Source: Ctenosaura bakeri (Eukaryota > Chordata > Lepidosauria > Squamata > Iguanidae). From it: a stretch of DNA of 64,000 nucleotides. The position numbers were made by a program, and so were the translations under genes. Within the stretch, counting starts at the first letter, position 1, and every line of letters begins with the position of its first letter. The stretch lies in assembly GCA_948474755.1 (NCBI GenBank), contig CAOLHI010002499.1:1-64000 (forward strand), written 5' to 3'. The notes under the pieces were generated by a model. That model did not search any database, was not told the origin of the DNA, and was given only the letters and a program-made list of their open reading frames with translations. Positions 57,516 to 64,000 of this stretch are shown here, one piece after another.

Positions 57516-58173
57516 CAATGGCGTACTGAGGCGGAGGCTGGGGGCGGGGGCGGTGTGCCCTGGGCAGCACATTTTTGAGGCTGGTGCCAGGCCACCCTCC
57601 ACATGCTGGCAGATGTCCAGCGGCTAGATGGGCACTGGAGCTTCTTGGAGAGGTCTGCTGGAGGGGTATGCCACCCCAGGAAAGGGGGCTGTGCATTCCC
57701 ACCTCCCCTCCCCTCCCCTCCCTTCCCTCTCTCTCTCCCAATCCAGAGGCAAACCTGTTTCTAGCCAAAGCAGCAGCATCAGTGCTGGCAGATCTCCAGG
57801 TCAGGCAGAGAAGGAGGGAAGGAGAAAAGGTGGGGAGGAGAGGAGAGGAGAGGAGAGGAGAAGAGAGGAGAGAGGAGGAGCCCCAAGGAGGCAGGGAGAG
57901 GTGCCTGCCTTCCCCCCACCTCTGAGACCAGGGACGAGCCCAGCCCAGCTGAGCCTCTTGAGGAGGGAGGGAAGAGGAGAGAGGGGGGCTTTCACTGCTG
58001 TGGGAATGCCAGCATGCCTCTGAGTGTGTGCAGTACCCCCTCTGAGCATGTGCACCCAAAGCCCAATCACCCAATGCTAATCAAGCAGTTTATATTTGGT
58101 ATTTTGGATAGGTCCCCCCTCCCCTGAGAGAGGCAGCAAATTCTAGGTGGCAAATGCTCTAGCTATGCCACTG
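57516..58173. mobile_element. Non-autonomous hAT element with perfect 8-bp target duplication
   Basis: GGGCAGCT at 57,508-57,515 and 58,174-58,181 is an exact 8-bp duplication. The termini CAATGGCGTACTGA and TAGCTATGCCACTG are inverted repeats with a few changes. The 658-bp interior is GC-rich with a GGAGA tandem run. Removing it and one duplication rejoins the LINE frame region GCTCAGGCTATT. Confidence 0.88.
57836..57880. repeat. GGAGA-type simple repeat inside the hAT element
   Basis: Repeated AGGAG/AGAGG units, about 40 bp. Confidence 0.85.
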
Positions 58174-58599
58174 GGGCAGCTCAGGCTATTATTGCATTTG
58201 TCTGGAAAGATGAATGAAAATGGAAAGTGGATAGATGGCAATATTATGTTTCGGAATATATAATATTTGATTTTATATTAGAAAGAATGGGATGTATGGG
58301 TCAGTTGAAAGAAGGTGATTGGCTAAGGAAATGGAACAAACTAATAGAAACAATTAAAAAAAGGAAGAGGTACAAAATTATAAAAGATACAATTAATACA
58401 GTTCTCCACATCAAAGGAAAGAGGTTTTAAATAAAAATTAACTTTATCCCTAGGGGGTGGGGGAGGCAGGGAAGGGTTATAGCACTAATATATTTATTGG
58501 GAAAATTAATTTATTAGTTATAGGTGAAATACTAATGGTTTTGAGTTAATTGCTGGGATAATTTTTTAATGTGTATCAGCGTTAAACAGTCCAACAAAA

Positions 58600-58650
58600 G
58601 GAGGAGGAGGAGGAGGAGGGGGAGGAGGAGGGGGAGGAGGGGGAGGAGAG
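58600..58650. repeat. GGA-rich microsatellite
   Basis: Runs of GGAGGA and GGGGGAGGAGG over about 50 bp, adjoining the probable LINE end. Confidence 0.9.
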
Positions 58651-58744
58651 GAATTTGTAGCCTGCTTCTATGTGTTTTAAATTAGATCACAGCCCTTTGA
58701 GACACAAACAGAAGTTGACCACAGCAGAACAGAGCAAGGGAGGC

Positions 58745-58860
58745 TCTTGGCCTTCCAGACACTGTTAGATATCAGTGCCTATCAGTGCCAGCCAGCCTGG
58801 CCATAGTAAGGGATGATGGGAGCCTCAGCATCTGGAAGGGAGTAGATTGCCCATCCCTAG
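58745..58860. repeat. Diverged foldback MITE
   Basis: CCTTCCAGACACTGTTAGAT and GCATCTGGAAGGGAGTAGAT, with the AGTAAGGGATGATGGGAGCC arm between. Confidence 0.5.
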
Positions 58861-59151
58861 TCTAAAATAAGCTATGATGACTGGAGTCTTTATATGCAGG
58901 CATTCATACAAAGCTTAGAAAAGTTGCTATTTTAGAGTACAATTCCTAGTGCCCCTCATCAGCATGCCCACTGGCTGACCAAAATGTTAATGATTCCCAA
59001 TGATTCCCAAAGCTAATGATTTGCTACGCTTATTCATAAACACAGCAAAGCTGCATGCTTCACAATTTCAAGAAGTCTAACTAGGTGAATAGGAATTCTT
59101 CAATTGAATTTGGTATTGATAACATGTGAAATGATATACACGTATACTTAC

Positions 59152-59281
59152 TATCAATGATTGGGGCACTTCTATCATTGGTAACTGCTTTCTTAAGTCT
59201 TTTCCCTTTGGTAATGTCTGACAGAAGAGCATTTCGGCTTGCTTGTTCTGATTTGTTTAAAGAAGGCTTTTCTGTATTTGC
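59152..59281 (-). CDS. WIPF1: WIPF1 exon encoding the WH2 actin-binding motif (residues 18-60)
   Basis: The acceptor TTTGCAG is before 59,281; the exon ends GATA at GTAAGT (59,151). The WH2 motif runs about residues 32-50: SRNALLSDITKGKRLKKAV, with the LKKx actin contact reading LKKA. TNDRSAPIID follows. In WIP this motif binds G-actin and stabilises filaments. Confidence 0.97.
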
Positions 59282-59895
59282 CTGCAAAGTAATTGGACTA
59301 AATATTAGATAGAAGCAAAACAGAAGCATCTAATCACAATTTATGTTTGACACATGATACAGGAATGGATTTCCTTCTTACTTAAGAACTACATGTTTTG
59401 CTGCATGGGGATGGTGGGGAGTGGACAAACAGAGCGTTTAGTTCAATGGTTCTGGTGGCTTCAGATCGTATGGACTTGACTACCAGAATCTCTCATCACA
59501 TGTCACAATGTTGAGGTTTCTGGGAGTTGAAGTACAAAGAATTTGGAGGGCCAGAGATTGAGAACCACTGGTTTAGCAGAAACATATCCTACAGTCTTTA
59601 ATAAGCTCCCCCCGCCCCACAATCACTTCATCACACAAAAGGTGAAAGTGTGATAAACCCCTATATTCTAACAAGAATAATAAAAAACTACCAGTGAAAG
59701 AACTATCAAGAGCAGGGTTCAGACTATTTGGTCTTCCAAATCTTTTAAACTACCATTCAGTGTACTAATTGGGAACTGGGGAGTAGAAGCAGAAAACATT
59801 CAGAAAACTAAAGGTTCTCCACCTCTGATCGAAGAGGTGTCCCTTGACACCCCTATTTTGCTGCTGCTTCATCTCTGACAAAAAGGCCATGGCAG

Positions 59896-59942
59896 CAGCT
59901 GTGTGTGTGTGTGTGTGTGTGTGTGTGCACGCGCGCACACGC
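59896..59942. repeat. TG microsatellite passing into CG/CA alternation
   Basis: About 14 TG units, then GCACGCGCGCACACGC. The whole tract is alternating purine-pyrimidine. Confidence 0.9.
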
Positions 59943-62161
59943 AAACAAGGGAACACAGTTTTGGCACTTGTACACACAAACCCTTGCTGCTGCACCCCTG
60001 AAGTGCGCTGAACTCAGTTCAGCTCATTATCTCACATCTAAGGGACTTAAATGACATATAATTAACATTTCTGAAGGTTAAATAAAAATAATTTGATTTA
60101 TGCAGTATCTAGAAAGCCCTGGCTTTGGTTTTCATCCACTTAGCAGACCGTGGTAGGGCCAATGTACGTATGATGAGGCAACTATACTCCTTTTCTCAGA
60201 ATGTCGAACGTAGCCGAGAAAACAAATATGGAAGGGCAATGAGATGCCCATTCCCATTGCATTCCACTGCCCCTTAGTAAGCTTGCTGAGACAGCCTACT
60301 AGCATGGTGCAGGGAATCTGGAGGAATACTTTCCTGATGGCCCCATCAAACCTCATACCAACCGGAATGCGCTTCGTTCTCTCCTTTGCATAGGTTAAGA
60401 AGTCATGGCACTAGAAGAGGGCTGCAAGATTTTGCTTCCCCTGTGTTTGGCCACTCTAGCTCTGGAACGTGTTAGGAAGGGAAATCCATCTCCCTTAAGT
60501 ACGTGTTCCTTTTCCTCATCTTTGTTACAACGGAGGCAAAGCTGTTTTCTTCACAGAGAAGCCACATCTGCTGTGCACATCCTTATTGTTAAATTATCCT
60601 TTTTGCAGTTAAATCTCCTGGAGTGTGAAGGGGAGATGTTGCATCTCCTGAACATGTGCTAAGCATGTTCCAACAAGGTGGATAATAAGTCAGGACTTCC
60701 AAACATGTTTCTGAATGCCTAGGGACCTAAAAGTGTGAAGCAGCCATGAATGTCTGCTTTTGCAGGAAGGGGAATAAAAAAAGAAGAAGCAAATATACTT
60801 TGTTCATTGCTAAGTTGAAAAGGAAGTGACACTTCTTTTAATTTACTGTTTTGGAACACACAAACACATGTGGGCAGAGAGAAACACATTTTCTATAGGC
60901 TAACATTTCCATCACCCTAACACAGGATTTCCTGGATGTATTTGCAAGGGAATAGATTTGTTAATTATAATACTTTTTTAAAATTAAAACCATTTGAAGA
61001 GGAATTTTGATCTACCATTTCAAACGCCACAGAACCATTGCCAATTTTACAGACTCCTGCAAACTGTATTTAAAATCTGCTCTGTGCTGCTACAAAACAT
61101 CTGAGTTGCCTTTTGATGACAGAAACAAAAGCCTCTTAAAAAAAAAAGCTTAGCAAAAGTAAGAAAATATTTTGTATGGATAACATGAAGCAGCTCAAAT
61201 TTTCCCAGATGTTCCAAAAGCTGATTCATGCTCATTCCAGATTCCACTGAATAAGCATATTCTCCCCCACAAAGCAGTCATGTGTTAGGTTTCTGTGCTA
61301 GATTTTGACTGCCCCTGACAAACCTCATAATAAACCACACTCCTGCAGGTTATGAGTAGGGAATGAAATAATTTAAAAACATCTGTTCAGTTTCTGCTAT
61401 GTCTTCCCAGAATATAATGAGCATATTCTTATAAAAGGTTCTAGAGAGCAAGCAAAAAGATTATAGGGATTTCCAGCATCTTTTTAAATTTATTTTTTGC
61501 TAAAGAGAAAGGAGAAAACAGTGCTGAATTGACAGCGGACAAACTACAAGGTGCAACAAAATATTGTCACCTATTTTCCCTCTACCAAGGAATGCCCCTG
61601 TTCGGGGTTCTAGAGAAACATTCCCACCAACGAAGGTGTTCCACTCTCTCATCCATCTCATGAACAATTCCTCTTTTCCTATTGCTGCTCTTCACTGAGA
61701 GTGCACAGTCCTTACTGGGCCACTTTGAGCTTTCTTTTTTCTTTAATTCTATTAAGTTTTTAAAAGAGTTCCCTTTGATACCTCACAAGCATGCTGACAC
61801 CTCCCTTCTTGCTTTTCACTGGACCTGGATTGGCACTCATTACTTGAGTCTGTTGTTAAAAGGAATGGTCATATACAGTAGCTCCTAGGAGTATGTCATT
61901 ATTTGAGTGTAATTCTGGGCATGGAAGTGCAGTTGGGCTGTCCCCTTTAATAGTCTCCGTAGCTCAAAACAAAATGGCACATGACAGCTTAGCCAACTTG
62001 CTAGTTGTGAGGAACTGTTGACAGTTTGCTTAGCACTTGCCTTGGCTCTCAGTGTATGTTTGACTGAAAACTGTGCAGCTTTGTTGTTAGAGGTTGGTCT
62101 GGAACCCCATCATATGGGCTGTCTCATATTTTCCAACTTGCACTTGGAGAAAGAACCATAA

Positions 62162-62345
62162 GAAACTGCCTTACACTGAATCTGACCACTGGTCCCCTTA
62201 GCTCAGTGTTGTTGAACCCTGATTGACAGTCGCCCTCTTGCATTCCAGGCAGGACTTTTCCCCAGTCCTAACCAGTGATGTTGGGGATTGAACTTGAGGT
62301 CTTCTGCAGGTCCTCTGCCATTGAGCTGGACCACAAAACTTCTAC
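62162..62345 (-). repeat. tRNA-derived SINE of a second family, minus orientation
   Basis: On the minus strand it reads AGCTCAATGGCAGAGGACCT (A box), then TCAAGTTCAATCCCCAACAT (B box). The body is CACTGGTTAGGACTGGGGAA. It has no ACAAC tail and so differs from the other SINEs here. Confidence 0.65.
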
Positions 62346-62458
62346 GTCTCTGTAGAGACTATGTACTGTAGCCTGAAACAGGCTTCATGTCCATCTGGCA
62401 AATCATAAACCACCCATGCAATGGCTCCAAATGACATAAAATTAAAAACTGAGCTTAC

Positions 62459-62539
62459 CACAGCTAAGGTTGGTGGAGGTGGAGGTGCTGGAGGAGGAGG
62501 GACCGGCATGATCTAAGCTTGAATCACTCTTCAATCACT
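62459..62539 (-). CDS. WIPF1: WIPF1 exon with start codon (residues 1-17)
   Basis: The probable acceptor is GGTTTCAG before 62,539; ATG is at 62,509-62,507. The exon encodes the conserved MPVPPPP..PPPPPT start, a profilin-type proline tract, and ends with GTG before the GTAAGC donor (62,458). Only 62,509-62,459 is coding; the 30 bases before it are 5' UTR. Identity is secure because the next exon continues ANTEKPSLNKSEQ as in mammals. Confidence 0.92.
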
Positions 62540-64000
62540 CTGAAACCTGTTGAGGAATACCACCAACACTATATGTAACTTTTCAAACATTCAAGTCATG
62601 TTCTGTATTGAAATGCAAGACATACCTATTAAAGCTCTCCCATTCCTAATCAATACCATGTAGATAGTAATACAATGATAGTGTGAGTGAGGGAAGGACA
62701 ACCTCCATTACAAGCTAGTAAAGTAGACACTTGCATAGGAGTCCTAGTCCCCCGTCTGCTGACTCACAGTACTACCTCACCTGAAGCGTCTCTCGCTCTC
62801 TCTCTGGACATTTCCTAACATGTAATGTGATTGGGTAAAAAATGTTGCAGTGTGCGTGGAGGCTGTAAACATCAATACAAGGACTTTGCCAGCCCCTCGC
62901 CTTTGTTCTGAGCCCCCTGCTGCAGCAGACATTTATTCTCTTTACATTTTATACTTTTGTACTTAAATAAATCTGGTATTTAGCCTTGGAGCAAGAAATG
63001 TCTGTTCATTTGCCTGTTTCTCAGAAAAAGCTGTCCTTCTTAAGGGCGTAGAAGGTGACAATAGTAATACAATGGCTAAACAAAAATGAAATAATAAGAA
63101 TAGGACAAAAACGTGGGATAATTTTAAGACAAACTGTGTCCATTACACTTTTTCCAGTGCAGGAACCAAGATTCAAAAACTCAATTCAGCCATAGTACAC
63201 ATTTGGTAATGTCAGGCCAGCCCTTCAACCTCAGGGCCTTTCCACACTACACCGTTATAGTGCTATTATTCCACTTTCAACATCCTACAGAATCTTGGGG
63301 TTTGCAGTTTAGGGAGGGGCCTTTAGAATTCTCAGCCAGAGAGCTCTTGGGCCTCAGTAAACTACAAACCCCAGAATTCCACAGAATGTTGAAAGTGGAA
63401 TAATAGCACTATAACAGTGTAGTGCGGAAAGGCCCTCAGTCTACTTTACCTTATAGGACCAAGGGTAAAATCAGCACATTTTTCCACTCTGAATCTTTCA
63501 AAGGAAGGGTGAGATCAAAATGAATATGAACAAAGAGTTTAATAAGTTTTAATAGTTCAATCCTTTATATTACCACTGCATTGTTCCTTGTAAGAATTTG
63601 AAGGCCTAAATCTCAGAACCAACACTAACAGCAATTTCACATATTCAAGACATTTATGTGTATTTGCATGCCTCCAGATGTACAAAAGCACAGTATGAGT
63701 AAGCTGGCTTGTTTACATTTCTCAAGAAACATGTGTGCAAGTCAGTATTCCGGAAGTAAGAGCAGACATCGCATCATCCCAAGAAGTGGTTGATCGATAT
63801 GCATCTCCACATTAGCTACTTGTGTCTCTTAAGATGACATATGACATTGGAAACTCTGTGTGCCAAACGTAATGTAAAAAGTTGTAGAAGTTAATTTCTT
63901 AAAATAGGAGAGAAAGGGAAGTTCAATTTGTCCGAAGGGTGGAGCAAGCTCATTCCATATTTAGAAAGAAAAGGACCTCACTGAGAATAAATTTTCTTTT
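62540..64000 (-). other. WIPF1: WIPF1 upstream intron, to the window edge
   Basis: No upstream exon recognised. It contains the foldback MITE at 63,234. A short block near 62,940-63,000 with ACTTAAATAAATCTGG has a weak LTR look that I could not substantiate. Confidence 0.5.
63234..63435. mobile_element. Foldback MITE, complete, TCA target duplication
   Basis: The ends GGGCCTTTCCACACTAC and TAGTGCGGAAAGGCCC are inverted. TCA duplications lie at 63,231-63,233 and 63,436-63,438. Arms of about 75 bp flank a CTTTAGAATTCTCAGCCAGA centre. Confidence 0.92.

Larger units (their letters stand above)
56920..58600 (+). mobile_element. L1-like LINE ORF2 tail, split by a hAT element
   Basis: The plus strand encodes IYKRLLEITVCGESQYHLED and SLELWKRDIKK, then after frame changes a GTGIHIWWECC cysteine motif and LKQMLRAAQ. 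After the insert at 57,516-58,173 it resumes with AIIAFVWKDE and GQLKEGDWLRKWNKLI. It is the C-terminal region only, with several stops; the 3' end may be near 58,600. Confidence 0.7.
56881..59151 (-). other. WIPF1: WIPF1 intron (between residues 60 and 61)
   Basis: GTAAGT donor at 59,151 and CTGCAG acceptor at 56,881-56,882. It is occupied mainly by a LINE fragment split by a hAT element, a GGA-rich microsatellite and a foldback element. Confidence 0.8.
59282..62458 (-). other. WIPF1: WIPF1 intron (between residues 17 and 18)
   Basis: GTAAGC donor at 62,458 and TTGCAG acceptor at 59,282-59,283. It contains a TG/GC microsatellite (59,896-59,942) and a minus-strand tRNA-SINE (62,162-62,345). 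60.0-62.1 kb shows nothing I can name. Confidence 0.8.
43835..62539 (-). other. WIPF1: WIPF1 gene, all coding exons
   Basis: WIPF1 (WIP) binds and protects WASP/N-WASP, binds actin through an N-terminal WH2 motif and profilin through proline tracts, and links receptors to Arp2/3-driven actin assembly in the cytoplasm. Seven coding exons are 62,509-62,459, 59,281-59,152, 56,880-56,713, 53,822-53,052, 50,372-50,151, 48,180-48,067 and 43,890-43,835. They sum to 51+130+168+771+222+114+56 = 1,512 nt, i.e. 503 residues and a stop. All introns have GT..AG ends; the first is phase 0 and the others phase 1. No disruption was found. The promoter and 5' exons are beyond the right edge. Confidence 0.97.

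Noticed and set aside
57289..58074. 261-codon minus-strand frame
   Set aside because: It lies over a GC-rich hAT element and a LINE fragment, shows serine/proline low complexity, and resembles no family.
1..64000. Bacterial or phage-type systems (operons, CRISPR, toxin-antitoxin)
   Set aside because: Spliced vertebrate genes and animal transposons throughout; no operon structure or ribosome-binding pattern.

Overview
This is vertebrate nuclear DNA: small coding exons with GT/AG splice sites are scattered among long repeat-filled introns. The repeat mix points to a non-avian reptile, most likely a squamate (lizard). It includes DIRS tyrosine-recombinase retrotransposons, L1, RTE-BovB-like and L2-like LINEs, tRNA-derived SINEs ending in ACAAC repeats, hAT and Tigger-like DNA elements, and foldback MITEs. 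The species call is inference from this mix, not from a species marker.

Two host genes lie on the minus strand in the same order as in mammals. WIPF1 (WASP-interacting protein) has its whole coding region here, as 7 coding exons from 62,509 down to 43,835. They join in frame to 1,512 nt, or 503 codons plus stop, the length I recall for the human protein. Downstream of it GPR155 (LYCHOS) starts: a CpG-rich promoter region at about 31.4-32.1 kb, a first coding exon at 22,948-22,453, and a second at 15,728-15,329. I found no further GPR155 exon down to position 1, so the following intron is at least 15.3 kb and is filled with transposons.

Layout: 1-2,144 is the 5' end of a minus-strand DIRS element with an open gag start, split by a SPIN-like hAT element carrying a 51-bp tandem repeat. 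4,306-8,236 is a 5'-truncated L1 with target-site duplications. 8,965-15,237 is a foldback MITE split by a near full-length DIRS element (9,093-15,205), with inverted termini and an internal complementary region near its 3' end. 15.3-31 kb is GPR155 exons and introns. 31.4-32.1 kb is a CpG-rich promoter candidate. 32-38.2 kb is intergenic and rich in nested repeats (RTE-BovB-like fragment, SINEs split by hAT and MITE insertions, a large palindrome, a Tigger-like element). 38.4-43.8 kb probably contains the WIPF1 3' UTR. 43.8-62.5 kb is WIPF1 coding exons and introns. 62.5-64 kb is upstream WIPF1 intron.

WIPF1 acts on cytoplasmic actin (WASP stabilisation, actin and profilin binding). GPR155 is a lysosomal membrane cholesterol sensor upstream of mTORC1. 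They are neighbours by synteny, not by function. I found no clearly new system. The most unusual structures are the DIRS element and its scarless insertion into a palindromic MITE, several nested insertions that reveal pre-insertion sites, a nearly perfect 180-bp hairpin beside the GPR155 promoter, and substitutions at two functionally noted residues (WIPF1 residue 455, GPR155 residue 48).
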